The notes under the pieces: model-generated
What the model was told of the DNA's origin: nothing
The model's input: the letters and a program-made list of their open reading frames with translations, nothing else
The model's database searches: none
Position numbers and translations under genes: made by a program
Shown here: piece by piece, positions 7,578 to 16,316 of the stretch
How positions within the stretch are numbered: the first letter of the stretch is position 1
How the letters are laid out: every line of letters starts with the position of its first letter
Assembly (NCBI RefSeq): GCF_001583695.1
Contig: NZ_LOBC01000039.1
Coordinates: forward strand, 1 to 64,000
DNA: 64,000 nt
From: Bacillus wiedmannii
GTDB lineage: Bacteria; Bacillota; Bacilli; Bacillales; Bacillaceae_G
Direction: 5' to 3'

Positions 7578-8777
7578 TTAACCTTTAATTTTCTCAATGA
7601 AAACTACTTTTAAATAGTCTCCTTCTTTAAATTGATCAATGGTACGAAAATCTTCTGGTAAAGAATGTTCTTCTAATATTTTGTATTTGCCATTCATTTC
7701 TTTAAATGCTGTATCGATAAAGCCTTTAAACTTTTTCATATCGAATGCACTACAATTTGTAGAAGCAACGATAATCCCATTATTTTCTGTAATCGCAATT
7801 GTTTCTTTTAGTAAGTTTTTATAATCTTTCGCTGCACTAAATGTATATTTTTTTGAGCGTGCAAAGCTTGGAGGATCAAGTACAACCATATCAAATTTCA
7901 TCTTTTTCTTAGCTGCATATTTGAAGTAAAGAAATACATCTTCTACAATAATATCTTGCGCTTCATAATCAACTTCATTTACACTAAATTGCTCAATCGT
8001 TTTACTTAAACTACGATTTGCAAGGTCGACACTCGTCGTTTTACTCGCTCCGCCAAGCGCTGCAAATACAGAGAAAGCACCCGTATAAGAGAACATATTT
8101 AATACTGTTCTCCCCTTTGCATATTTATCACGAATTTGTTTTCGAACGTTACGCTGGTCTAAAAATACACCAACCATCGCTCCGTCATTTAAATAAACAG
8201 CAAAGTTCACACCGTTCTCTTTTACGATAAGCGGGAACTCACCGCGTACTCCTGCTACGAAATCATCGCCTTCAATGTATTTCCCTTTCGTATCAAAACG
8301 CTTTTTCTCATAAATCCCTTTAAAGTTTGCTACTTTTTGAAGAGCTGCTATAATCTCATCTCTGAAAGTATAAATCCCTTCACTATACCAACTGACTACA
8401 TAATAGCCGTCATAATAATCGATAATTAAGCCTCCAAGACCATCACCTTCACCATTTAGGGCACGGAATGCTGTCGTATCACTTGATTTGTAAAATTGCT
8501 TTCGTTTATGTAAGGCAGATTTTATTTTACTTTCAAAGAAAGATTGATTAATTTGTTCACTCTCTTTTCTCGTTAAAATCCAGCCGTATCCTTTATTTTG
8601 TTTTCCATAATAACCTTTTCCGACAAAATTGTTCTTCTCATCTACTACTTTAATGATTGTTCCTTCTTCCTGAACATCATTTAAATTTTGAATCGCATCT
8701 TTTAAAATAAGCGGATATCCACTTTTAATTTCTTTTATAAATTTCGGTTTTATTTTTACAGTTACTTCTGATCGCAT
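7578..8777 (-). CDS. class I SAM-dependent 23S rRNA methyltransferase, RlmI/YwbD type
   Basis: A 399-residue enzyme. ATG at 8777 is used because AAAGGAAG precedes it by 7 nt; the longer frame has none. The N-terminal ~75 residues are a PUA RNA-binding domain (MRSEVTVKIKPKF). The Rossmann methyltransferase domain follows with the SAM motif LNMFSYTGAFSVFAALGGA, acidic VDLANRSL, and the catalytic-loop motif VVLDPPSFARSK. RlmI-type enzymes make m5C in 23S rRNA, and this is the ywbD orthologue by context. The exact target base is not certain. Confidence 0.85.
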   Translation of the reverse strand: MRSEVTVKIKPKFIKEIKSGYPLILKDAIQNLNDVQEEGTIIKVVDEKNNFVGKGYYGKQNKGYGWILTRKESEQINQSFFESKIKSALHKRKQFYKSSDTTAFRALNGEGDGLGGLIIDYYDGYYVVSWYSEGIYTFRDEIIAALQKVANFKGIYEKKRFDTKGKYIEGDDFVAGVRGEFPLIVKENGVNFAVYLNDGAMVGVFLDQRNVRKQIRDKYAKGRTVLNMFSYTGAFSVFAALGGASKTTSVDLANRSLSKTIEQFSVNEVDYEAQDIIVEDVFLYFKYAAKKKMKFDMVVLDPPSFARSKKYTFSAAKDYKNLLKETIAITENNGIIVASTNCSAFDMKKFKGFIDTAFKEMNGKYKILEEHSLPEDFRTIDQFKEGDYLKVVFIEKIKG

Positions 8778-8823
8778 ATAATAACTTCCTTTCCATTTGC
8801 ATGCTTTCTCTATAGGAAGCATT

Positions 8824-8855
8824 TAAAAAACGAGCCTGAAAAAACAGCCTCGTTT
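8824..8855 (-). terminator. terminator-like hairpin in the methyltransferase leader
   Basis: On the minus strand AAACGAGGCTG, a T-rich loop, then CAGGCTCGTTT is followed by a T run. It lies 47 nt upstream of the start codon at 8777 with no gene between it and isdG. It may attenuate the methyltransferase gene or be the end of a short upstream transcript. Confidence 0.55.
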
Positions 8856-8989
8856 CACTATACCATATTATTGCTTTGCTAGTACAACTCGCTCATTCTC
8901 TCACTTAACCGCCACATATTTACTACATTTTGAAATGGAAATCTTACTGGCCAAAATAATAAAAGAACTTATATATTTCACATTTACCA

Positions 8990-9018
8990 TTGACAATGAT
9001 AATGATTTTCATTATCAT
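8990..9018 (+). promoter_or_regulatory. isdG promoter with overlapping Fur box
   Basis: A TTGACA (8990-8995) and TATCAT (9013-9018) pair with a 17-nt spacer surrounds a Fur box, GATAATGATTTTCATTATC (8998-9016), which is nearly a perfect 19-bp palindrome. Iron-loaded Fur would cover the whole promoter. Confidence 0.9.
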
Positions 9019-9072
9019 TTAATGTATATGAGTTCTCGAAAATAAAGGCTATATTTATAGGAGGAATAAAAC

Positions 9073-9396
9073 ATGATTATTGTTACAAATACAGCTAAAA
9101 TTACAAAGGGAAATGGGCATAAATTAATTGAGCGTTTTAATAAAGTAGGTCAAGTCGAAACGATGCCAGGCTTTTTAGGATTAGAAGTTCTTTTAACGCA
9201 AAATACAGTTGATCATGATGAAGTAACAATTAGCACACGCTGGAATGCAAAAGAAGATTTCCAGGGGTGGACGAAGAGCTCAGCATTTAAAGATGCTCAC
9301 TCACATCAAGGCGGGATGCCAGAATATATTCTTGATAATAAAATCACTTACTACAATGTTGAAGTTGTACGTATGCCAATGGCTGCAGCACAGTAA
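9073..9396 (+). CDS. isdG: haem-degrading monooxygenase IsdG
   Basis: A 107-residue ABM-fold enzyme that opens the haem ring and frees iron in the cytoplasm. The IsdG-type triad is present: Asn6, Trp66 and His76 (the proximal haem ligand). Start ATG is 6 nt behind AGGAGGAAT. It is transcribed alone from the Fur-controlled promoter at 8990 and converges on the srtB end of the isd operon across a shared long hairpin. Haem delivered by the Isd ABC importer is its expected substrate. Confidence 0.95.
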   Translation: MIIVTNTAKITKGNGHKLIERFNKVGQVETMPGFLGLEVLLTQNTVDHDEVTISTRWNAKEDFQGWTKSSAFKDAHSHQGGMPEYILDNKITYYNVEVVRMPMAAAQ

Positions 9397-9410
9397 ACAT
9401 ATTTCTTTTT

Positions 9411-9463
9411 TAAAGTATAGAATATGAGAAGCGTTACCACTTCTCATATTCTATACTTTTTTT
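9411..9463. terminator. long shared terminator between isdG and srtB
   Basis: Perfect ~20-bp stem (AAGTATAGAATATGAGAAG and its complement) with an 8-nt loop and T runs on both strands. It serves isdG and the converging isd operon. Confidence 0.9.
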
Positions 9464-10226
9464 ACTGTCTCTTTACTAGTTTCGCATGCACGACTAACCT
9501 TCCTGCTTCCGGATCAAGTGCATAGTCACACGTCGAAAGTGTTACGATTTGATCACTCGCTGTCAATTTTGTATCCGTTTTGTACAGCGATTTTTCTTGA
9601 ATTTTCTCCAAAAATGATGTGTATTCCGTATCATTGCTAAAATCCGTTTCAATGTAATAAAAATCAGTTGTTGTTGTATACACCGAGAACACTTCAAGAT
9701 CATATCCTTCAAATAATGTATCGTAATATAATTTACGATGCGACATGAAGAACTCTTCATCTAACATTTTCTTTAAACTTCCAAACATAGAACCATCTTT
9801 CATACGGTGACCATATAAAATAGTATTTCGATTTTGAGATTTCACATCATTACGATAGTCCATAAAAATGCTGCCTGCTCTCATATCTTCACCTTTATAA
9901 TTACGAAATAAATAGTAATCATTGTCTTTCGCCTGAACGATTGGATAATTAATTTGTGTATCATCCATCGTAATCCATCCAACTATTTCTTGATTAATTT
10001 GCTGCAGAGCTTTGAACTGTTTACGTACTTCCCCGTCTTCTGATTGCTCTTCCATCGGACTCTTTTCATAAATGTTTTGTGCTTCGGCCATTACTTTACG
10101 ATTTTCATAGTAATCCATGAAAATATCACCTAATTCATATACTGAATAGAAAAAGGTACCTAAAAAAACAACTGTAAGTATTCGTTGAAAAAAAGAATTC
10201 TTCTTCCGTTCTTTTTTACTACTCAA
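9462..10226 (-). CDS. srtB: class B sortase SrtB
   Basis: A 254-residue membrane-anchored transpeptidase. It has an N-terminal basic stretch and membrane segment (residues 13-30), then the sortase barrel with His140 (ILYGHRM), Cys233 (TLSTCDY) and Arg243 (EAGRLVV), the same numbering as in characterised B. anthracis SrtB. TTG at 10226 is the start, 4 nt behind GAGGTGA. It anchors IsdC through its NPKTG signal and may also act on IsdX2 (NSKTA). Last gene of the isd operon. Confidence 0.95.
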   Translation of the reverse strand: MSSKKERKKNSFFQRILTVVFLGTFFYSVYELGDIFMDYYENRKVMAEAQNIYEKSPMEEQSEDGEVRKQFKALQQINQEIVGWITMDDTQINYPIVQAKDNDYYLFRNYKGEDMRAGSIFMDYRNDVKSQNRNTILYGHRMKDGSMFGSLKKMLDEEFFMSHRKLYYDTLFEGYDLEVFSVYTTTTDFYYIETDFSNDTEYTSFLEKIQEKSLYKTDTKLTASDQIVTLSTCDYALDPEAGRLVVHAKLVKRQ

Positions 10227-10257
10227 ATTATCACCTCAAAACGGATTGTTCGCATAT

Positions 10258-11040
10258 TTAAATACCCATTGGGACCATATACAACCCTGTATCTTCATCT
10301 TGCTTTACAACGACATCTACACCGTATATCGTCTTTATCATACTTTCTGTCACAACATCATTCGGCTTACCTTTCGTAACAATTTCGCCGTCTTTCATAA
10401 CGATGATATGATCACTATAGCGAATCGCCTGATTGATATCATGTAATACCATAACGATTGTCAATCCATGTACTTCATTTAACTCTTTTACTAGCTCTAA
10501 TATTTCAAGTTGATAATAAATATCTAAATATGTTGTCGGTTCATCTAAAAAGAGCATTGGTGTTTTCTGAGCTAACGTCATGGCAATCCAAACACGTTGT
10601 CTTTCTCCACCAGATAAGGCGTGAATCTCTTTATCACGTTTACTTAGCAAATTCGTACATGCTAAAGCCCTTTCGATTGCTTCTCTATCTTCATCAGTTT
10701 GCGAGGAAAAAATATTTTTATGAGGCATACGACCATAACTTGTTAATTTCTCTACCGTCATGTCTGCCGGTGCTTCATTTTGTTGATGGACAACGGCTAA
10801 CTTTCTAGCAAACTCTTTCGGTTTATATTGACTAATCGCCTTCCCATCGAGTATTATCTCTCCGCTACGAGGGTCGTGATTTCTTGACATCACACCAAGT
10901 AATGTCGATTTCCCGCAACCGTTTGGACCAATAATTGTTGTAATTTTACCAATTTCTATTTCACTACTAACCGACTTTAATCGATCCGTTACATTATCAT
11001 ACGAAAAGGTTACATTTTTAATTTCCATGAACTTTATCAC
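10258..11040 (-). CDS. haem/iron-siderophore ABC importer ATP-binding protein (FecE type)
   Basis: A 260-residue ATPase with Walker A GPNGCGKST, signature LSGGERQRVWIA, Walker B MLFLDEPTTYLD and the switch His of LHDINQA, as in FecE/FhuC proteins. It powers the IsdE/IsdF haem permease. The frame opens with GTG at 11040 inside the end of the permease gene (23-nt overlap); a second candidate start is ATG at 11028, and neither has a strong ribosome site, which fits translational coupling. Confidence 0.9.
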   Translation of the reverse strand: MIKFMEIKNVTFSYDNVTDRLKSVSSEIEIGKITTIIGPNGCGKSTLLGVMSRNHDPRSGEIILDGKAISQYKPKEFARKLAVVHQQNEAPADMTVEKLTSYGRMPHKNIFSSQTDEDREAIERALACTNLLSKRDKEIHALSGGERQRVWIAMTLAQKTPMLFLDEPTTYLDIYYQLEILELVKELNEVHGLTIVMVLHDINQAIRYSDHIIVMKDGEIVTKGKPNDVVTESMIKTIYGVDVVVKQDEDTGLYMVPMGI

Positions 11041-12001
11041 TCTTTCTAAGCAAGAATATTAAGAATGGGCCACCAATCACTGCCATAATCGTCGCTGCTG
11101 GAATTTCGTTAGGTGGCACAATTAACCTTCCAATCGTATCCGCCGTCAAAATTAATAACGCTCCTGCAAGAGCAGAAAATGGAATTAATACTTTATGATC
11201 CGAACCGACTAGTTGTCTTGAAATGTGCGGAACGAGTAATCCTACGAAAGCAATAACACCTGCAATTGCTGTTGATACTGCTGCTAAAAGTACTGCAATA
11301 GCAGAAATAATAAGACGAACTCTCGTTACGTGCAAACCTAAGTTTTTCGCAGTCTTATCTTGTAGCGATAATAAGTTGCACCAAGCTCCTACAAACAGAG
11401 CAAGAATAAGACCAATTGTTCCATATGTAACCATTATTTCTACATCGCCCCACGTCTTCATCGTTATGTTAGAAGTCGTCGTTTGCTTAATACTCTTAAT
11501 GAAGTATCCGCAAATCGTAATGAACGATTCATTTAATCCAGTGAACATTGCATTAATAGCTATACCAACTAAAATAATGCGAAGCGGACTTAACCCTGAC
11601 TTCCATGAAAATGCATAAACGAGATAACATGCAAACGCACCACCTAAAAAGGCGAATACGGGTGTCCAGAAAAAGAATTGCGGGAATAACGTAATAATAA
11701 CAAGTGTCATAAAACTTGCCCCAGAAGATATCCCGATTACCCCAGCATCAGCAAGTGGATTTTTCATAACAGCTTGAAAAAGCACACCTGAAACGGCCAG
11801 AGCTGCTCCAGTAAATAGTGCAATAATAATACGTGGGAAACGTAAATCTTTAATCACTTCAACATCTTCATTCCCCCCTGTAAATATCCCTTGCACAAGC
11901 TCAACGATACCTATTTCTAAACTCCCTTTCATCGCTGACAATGATGTCATAACAATAAGCAATGCAGTAACAATGAGGAAACTCCAAGTTTTTTTATTCA
12001 T
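11018..12001 (-). CDS. isdF: haem ABC importer permease (FecCD family)
   Basis: A 327-residue polytopic permease of the BtuC/FecCD family with about 9-10 membrane spans. Family motifs include GAALAVSGVLFQ, NPLADAGVIGISSGA and the C-terminal GVIAFVGLLVPHISR with LIVPPNEIPAA. It forms the channel for haem or haem-iron passed on by the lipoprotein IsdE. The gene overlaps the ATPase gene and follows isdE by 27 nt, within the Fur-controlled isd operon. The symbol follows the usual isd naming and rests on context. Confidence 0.9.
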   Translation of the reverse strand: MNKKTWSFLIVTALLIVMTSLSAMKGSLEIGIVELVQGIFTGGNEDVEVIKDLRFPRIIIALFTGAALAVSGVLFQAVMKNPLADAGVIGISSGASFMTLVIITLFPQFFFWTPVFAFLGGAFACYLVYAFSWKSGLSPLRIILVGIAINAMFTGLNESFITICGYFIKSIKQTTTSNITMKTWGDVEIMVTYGTIGLILALFVGAWCNLLSLQDKTAKNLGLHVTRVRLIISAIAVLLAAVSTAIAGVIAFVGLLVPHISRQLVGSDHKVLIPFSALAGALLILTADTIGRLIVPPNEIPAATIMAVIGGPFLIFLLRKSDKVHGN

Positions 12002-12028
12002 TCCACTCTTCCTTTATATTAAAATGCA

Positions 12029-12910
12029 TCACGGATACATCATTTTTTTCAATTCATCTAACGCTTCCATTGCTGCTAAATTACCTGTCGTCCCAAATAA
12101 GCGCTCTTCTAAATCGTAAATACGGTTATTTTTAACTGCAGCGAAATGTTTCCAAATATCATTTGTTTTAAATTCTTTATCAAACATTTTCACAACTTCA
12201 TCAGGCATACCATGAGCTGCTCGTAAAATAATATCTGGATCAGCTTTTTTTAAATACTCTGTATTAGAAGCTAAATACTCTACTTGTTCACCTTGCACAA
12301 TATTTTTACCACCTAGTTGTTTCACTAAATCTCCAATATAAGAATGCTCTGTTGCTACTAAATAACTCCCTGGTACACCTAATAAAATAAGCACTGTCGG
12401 TTCTTTCTTTCCCTTTACTGCTTTTTTAATCTCTGCAACCTTGTTATCTAACTTCGTTACAACTGCTTCAGCCTGCTTTTCACGTCCATATTGCTTACCT
12501 AAATCGCTAATGGAATTTTGCATATTTTTCAAGCTTGTTAAATCTAAAAAGTTTGCTTTCATGCCCACACCATCAAAAACTGGCTTTAATTCATATTCAA
12601 GTGTTGTCACGGATAATACTTCTGACGGCTTTAACGATTTTACCTTTTCCATATCAGGACTCATCGGATTCCCGACTTCAGGTAAACCTTTATATCTCTT
12701 TGGTAAATCTTTCGTACTTGTTGGAACACCAACTAAATCTACTTCTAATGCATCCATAATTTCAGTAACAGCAACTGTCGTTGCAACAATTCTTTCTTTA
12801 CTCTCACTCTTTACCTGTTTTGCTGCTTCTTTTTTGGGCGCCGAGCATCCAGCTATACTCACTAATAGAATGATAGCCATTAGTACACTAGCAATTTTCT
12901 TCACTCTCAA
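12029..12910 (-). CDS. isdE: haem-binding lipoprotein of the isd ABC importer
   Basis: A 293-residue periplasmic-binding-type lipoprotein. The signal peptide ends in a lipobox, SIAGC, with lipidated Cys near residue 22. The PF01497 fold follows (RIVATTVAVTEIMDALEV; EVGNPMSPDMEKVKSLKPSEVL; ADPDIILRAAHG). TTG at 12910 follows AAAGGAGTGG; a GTG two codons on is an alternative. It receives haem from the NEAT proteins and hands it to IsdF. A strong hairpin lies between it and isdX2. Confidence 0.9.
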   Translation of the reverse strand: MRVKKIASVLMAIILLVSIAGCSAPKKEAAKQVKSESKERIVATTVAVTEIMDALEVDLVGVPTSTKDLPKRYKGLPEVGNPMSPDMEKVKSLKPSEVLSVTTLEYELKPVFDGVGMKANFLDLTSLKNMQNSISDLGKQYGREKQAEAVVTKLDNKVAEIKKAVKGKKEPTVLILLGVPGSYLVATEHSYIGDLVKQLGGKNIVQGEQVEYLASNTEYLKKADPDIILRAAHGMPDEVVKMFDKEFKTNDIWKHFAAVKNNRIYDLEERLFGTTGNLAAMEALDELKKMMYP

Positions 12911-12940
12911 TCACCACTCCTTTCCAAACAATATGAAACA

Positions 12941-12972
12941 AGTCTTGATGCATGCGAACATGCATCAAGACT
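12941..12972 (-). terminator. perfect hairpin inside the isd operon
   Basis: Fourteen-bp perfect stem (AGTCTTGATGCATG and its complement) closing a TTCG loop, followed on the minus strand by only a weak T-rich tail (TTGTTTCATATT). It lies between isdX2 and isdE and may cause partial termination or protect the 3' end of an upstream processed transcript. Confidence 0.7.
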
Positions 12973-12979
12973 CCAAAAA

Positions 12980-15802
12980 TTACAATCTTCCTGCTCTATA
13001 TTTACGAACTAGTAAAGCAAGTGACCCAAGCAATAGCACCATGTATAAACCTAGTTGTGCTGTATCTGCCGTTTTTGAGTTTTTCTCTTTTTTTGAATCA
13101 TTTTTTTGATCTTCTTTTTTCTTCTTATCATCTGCATTTCGGTTAAAATCAGGATTATCTACTTTTTTCACATTATCTACTTTCGGTGTAATCACTGGAT
13201 TGTCCGGATCATTTTTTGGATCCTCTTTAATCGTGCCTAACGCACCAATATTATTTGTATCAAATTGAATTTGGACATCGTAGAAATGATGGTAGTTCAT
13301 TTCATTGATATCAACTTTTACTTTTGCATTTAATTTTGCAAATAAATCACTTACTTCAAATTGCACTACTCTCGTATTTGCATTTTTATCTTCGCTTACT
13401 ACTTTCGCATCAGCAAAAAGACTGTTATTTTCCGTTTGGAATTTTGTAATCCATGCACTATTTTTCAACGTCATCTCAATGTACTTTTTACCATCTTTAA
13501 CGATTAATTTTGCTGGGTGTACAGTATAGTCATGCATCTTTGAAAGCTCATTTGTTTTATCTTTTAACACTTTAAATGGAATATCATATTGACCATCCAC
13601 TAAATTTTCCGGATCAACTATTACTTTGGGTTGATTATTTCCGCCTTGGTTGTCGTTTCCACCTTGGTTATCGTTTCCGCCTTGGTTATCGTTTCCGCCT
13701 TGGTTGTCATTTCCACCTTGGTTGTCATTTCCACCTTGGTTGTCGTTTCCGCCTTGATTACCTAAAACTTTTATACTACCTTGATCAAATACAAATTGAA
13801 CATCGTAGAAATGGTGATAATTCATCGCATCAATATCTACTTTTACTTTTGCGTTTAATTTTTTAGATAAATCATCTACTTCTAACTCTACTACTTTTGT
13901 ATTTTGCTCTTTATTCTCACTTAACACTTTTGCGTTAACAAAAGAACCATTCTTTTCAAACTCAAATTTTGTAATCCATGTACTGTTCGTTAATGTAAAC
14001 GATACATACTTCTTACCATCTTTCACTTTTAGTACAGCTGGACTTTTTGTATATGTGTTCATCATTGAAATTTCTTCTGTTTTATCTTTTAGAACTTTAA
14101 AGCCAATGCTGTATTCACCATCTTTAAGGGCTTTTGGATCAATGGTTGTGTTATTACCTTGGTTATTGTTCCCACCTTGGTTATTGTTCCCGCCTTGGTT
14201 GTTGTTTCCGCCTTGATTGTCGTTTCCACCTTGGTTGTTGTTTCCGCCTTGGTTGTCGTTTCCGCCTTGATTGTCGTTTTCACCTTGGTTATCATTTCCG
14301 CCTTGATTGTCGTTTTCACCTTGGTTATCATTTCCGCCTTGGTTATCGTTTCCACCTTGGTTATCATTTCCGCCTTGGTTATCGTTTCCGCCTTGGTTAT
14401 CATTTCCGCCTTGATTGTCTAACGGTTTAACGCTATCTTTATCAAATGCAAATTGAATGTCGTAAAAATGGTGATAATTCATTGAATCGATATCTACTTT
14501 TACTTTTGCATTTAACTTTTTTGATAAATCATCTACTTCTACTTCCACTACGCGTGTATCAGCTTTTTTATCTTCACTTAATACACTCGCATCAACGAAC
14601 GAACCATTTTTCTCAAATTCAAACTTTGTAATCCATGCACTATTCGTTAATGTGAATGATACATATTTTTTACCATCTTTCACCTTTAACACGCCCGGAC
14701 TCTTCGTATACGTGTTCATCATTGAAATTTCTTCTGATTGATCTTTTAAAGCTTTGAAATTGATGCTGTATTCACCGTCTTTAATTGTTTCAACATTCGG
14801 CTTCTCTACCTCTGGCTTTTTATCACCGTCTGGTTGCTTTTCTCCGTTCTTAATTGACTCAAGTTTATCTTGTTCAAATAAAAGTTGTACATCATGTGTT
14901 TGCTTATAGTTTCTTGATGCCATTTCGATAAATACTTTTGTATTTAATTTTTTTGATAAATCGTCCACTTCAAACTCTACTACTCTTGTATCTTTTTCTT
15001 TATCTTCACTCACTACTTTTGCATCAACAAATGCGCCATCTTTTTCCGTTTGGAAATTTTTAATTAATGAGCTACTTGTTAGTGTTACAATTGCCTTTTT
15101 CTTACCGTTTTCTACTTTTAATACTCCTGGATTTACCATGTAAGTATTCATCTTAGATTCTTCATCTGTCTTATCTTTTAACACTTTAAATGGAATACTA
15201 TAATTCCCATCGTTAATTGTGTTAGAATTGGGTTGTTGATTTGGGTCAGGCTTTTGGTCGGGCTTCTGACTTGGATCCGTTTTTTCATTTGGATCTGGCT
15301 TATTTGCTGGATCCTCTTTTTCATTTGGTTTTTCTACATGAATCGGTGTAATACTATTTTGATCAAATGCAATACGCACATCATAATCATGATGATAATT
15401 TAAAAAGTCTATGTCCACTTTTACTTTCGCATTTAATACTTTCTCTACATCGTCCACTTCAAATTCTACTACTCGTGTATCTTTTTCTTTATCTTCACTA
15501 ATTACATTTGTCGCAACAAACTGGCCATTTTTTTCTGTTTCAAACTTCGTAATCCATGAACTATGTTCTAACGTAAAGGATACCTTCTTCTTCCCATCCT
15601 TCACTTTTAAAGTTCCTGGACTTACAGAGTATTGATTCATCATAGATTCTTCATCTGATGTATCCTTAAGAACTTTGAAACCGATTGAATATTCACCGTC
15701 AGCTAGTTGGCTTGCTGCTTGAACTGCAAGCGGTTGTAATGTTGATACGAATGTAAATGCCATTAAAAACATAGCAACAATAATTTTTACATACCTGTTC
15801 AA
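12980..15802 (-). CDS. isdX2: five-NEAT haemophore IsdX2
   Basis: A 940-residue secreted haem scavenger. TTG start at 15802 behind AGGGAGAG. Signal peptide 1-29 (LAVQA). NEAT domains at about 32-155, 196-318, 338-460, 558-680 and 732-852. Haem tyrosine pairs (YxxxY) are Y136/Y140, Y443/Y447, Y662/Y666 and Y837/Y841. NEAT2 has Y299 but His303 in place of the second Tyr and SLIKN instead of SWITK, so it probably does not bind haem in the normal way. Asn/Gln/Gly hexapeptide linkers separate NEAT3, 4 and 5. The C-terminus has NSKTA (908-912), a hydrophobic span and KYRAGR, a sortase-B-like sorting signal. Confidence 0.95.
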   Translation of the reverse strand: MNRYVKIIVAMFLMAFTFVSTLQPLAVQAASQLADGEYSIGFKVLKDTSDEESMMNQYSVSPGTLKVKDGKKKVSFTLEHSSWITKFETEKNGQFVATNVISEDKEKDTRVVEFEVDDVEKVLNAKVKVDIDFLNYHHDYDVRIAFDQNSITPIHVEKPNEKEDPANKPDPNEKTDPSQKPDQKPDPNQQPNSNTINDGNYSIPFKVLKDKTDEESKMNTYMVNPGVLKVENGKKKAIVTLTSSSLIKNFQTEKDGAFVDAKVVSEDKEKDTRVVEFEVDDLSKKLNTKVFIEMASRNYKQTHDVQLLFEQDKLESIKNGEKQPDGDKKPEVEKPNVETIKDGEYSINFKALKDQSEEISMMNTYTKSPGVLKVKDGKKYVSFTLTNSAWITKFEFEKNGSFVDASVLSEDKKADTRVVEVEVDDLSKKLNAKVKVDIDSMNYHHFYDIQFAFDKDSVKPLDNQGGNDNQGGNDNQGGNDNQGGNDNQGGNDNQGENDNQGGNDNQGENDNQGGNDNQGGNNNQGGNDNQGGNNNQGGNNNQGGNNNQGNNTTIDPKALKDGEYSIGFKVLKDKTEEISMMNTYTKSPAVLKVKDGKKYVSFTLTNSTWITKFEFEKNGSFVNAKVLSENKEQNTKVVELEVDDLSKKLNAKVKVDIDAMNYHHFYDVQFVFDQGSIKVLGNQGGNDNQGGNDNQGGNDNQGGNDNQGGNDNQGGNDNQGGNNQPKVIVDPENLVDGQYDIPFKVLKDKTNELSKMHDYTVHPAKLIVKDGKKYIEMTLKNSAWITKFQTENNSLFADAKVVSEDKNANTRVVQFEVSDLFAKLNAKVKVDINEMNYHHFYDVQIQFDTNNIGALGTIKEDPKNDPDNPVITPKVDNVKKVDNPDFNRNADDKKKKEDQKNDSKKEKNSKTADTAQLGLYMVLLLGSLALLVRKYRAGRL
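13634..13759 (-). repeat. 18-bp tandem repeat, IsdX2 NEAT4-NEAT5 linker
   Basis: Seven in-frame 18-bp units encoding NQGGND (the last NQGGNN). Nucleotide near-identity suggests repeat-number change by slippage. Confidence 0.9.
14150..14416 (-). repeat. 18-bp tandem repeat, IsdX2 NEAT3-NEAT4 linker
   Basis: Fourteen 18-bp units plus one 15-bp unit, encoding NQGGND with NQGEND and NQGGNN variants: 89 residues of flexible linker. Same unit as 13634-13759. Confidence 0.9.
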
Positions 15803-15834
15803 TGGAACGACTCTCCCTTTTGGAAATTTTTTAA

Positions 15835-16293
15835 TTATTTAATACTGTTCCCATCAAATACAAAACGAATATCATATGAAGCATTATAATTAATAATTGG
15901 GATATTAATTTTCACCTTGCCATTTAGTTTTTTTGACAAGTCAGCAACTTCAAATTCTACAACTCTAGTATTATCTTTTTTGTTTTCACTTAACACGATT
16001 GTTTCTACAAATTGACCATCTTTTTCTACTTGTAAACTTTTAATAGAAGCACTATCTTTCACTTTAAATGAAACATATTGTTTTCCATTTTTTACTGTTA
16101 ATGTTGCTGGGCTTTCAAAATAACTATTCATTCTAGATGATTCATCTTTATCGCCTTTCCATACAGTAAAAGCAATATTATATTTTCCATCAGCTAGTTT
16201 TGTAGCAGCCTCTGCATCTTGTAAACCTAGTGTTGCGATAAACGTAAATAAAACAGCAAATACGCCAATAATCATTTTTAATTGTTTAAACAT
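15835..16293 (-). CDS. isdX1: secreted single-NEAT haemophore IsdX1
   Basis: A 152-residue protein with signal peptide 1-29 (ending DAEA-A) and one NEAT domain (~32-150). ATG at 16293 (MFKQLK) is chosen behind AAGGGCG. With this start the haem tyrosines fall at Y136 and Y140, matching the numbering reported for B. anthracis IsdX1. It has no sorting signal or anchor, so it is released and extracts haem from haemoglobin, then passes it to IsdC or IsdX2. It lies between isdC and isdX2 in the operon. Confidence 0.95.
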   Translation of the reverse strand: MFKQLKMIIGVFAVLFTFIATLGLQDAEAATKLADGKYNIAFTVWKGDKDESSRMNSYFESPATLTVKNGKQYVSFKVKDSASIKSLQVEKDGQFVETIVLSENKKDNTRVVEFEVADLSKKLNGKVKINIPIINYNASYDIRFVFDGNSIK

Positions 16294-16316
16294 ATATTCA
16301 TCGCCCTTCAAAAGAT

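Noticed and set aside
12441..13109. 222-codon plus-strand frame opposite isdE and the isdX2 end
   Set aside because: Shadow of two confirmed minus-strand genes; it crosses the intergenic hairpin.
13634..14416. CRISPR-like regular repeats
   Set aside because: The 18-bp units are tandem with no spacers, stay in frame and encode the IsdX2 linker.
13576..14430. Open frames on both strands of the IsdX2 repeats (for example 14134-14430 + and 14089-14403 -)
   Set aside because: They are repeat-driven shadows of isdX2 with no ribosome sites and biased composition.
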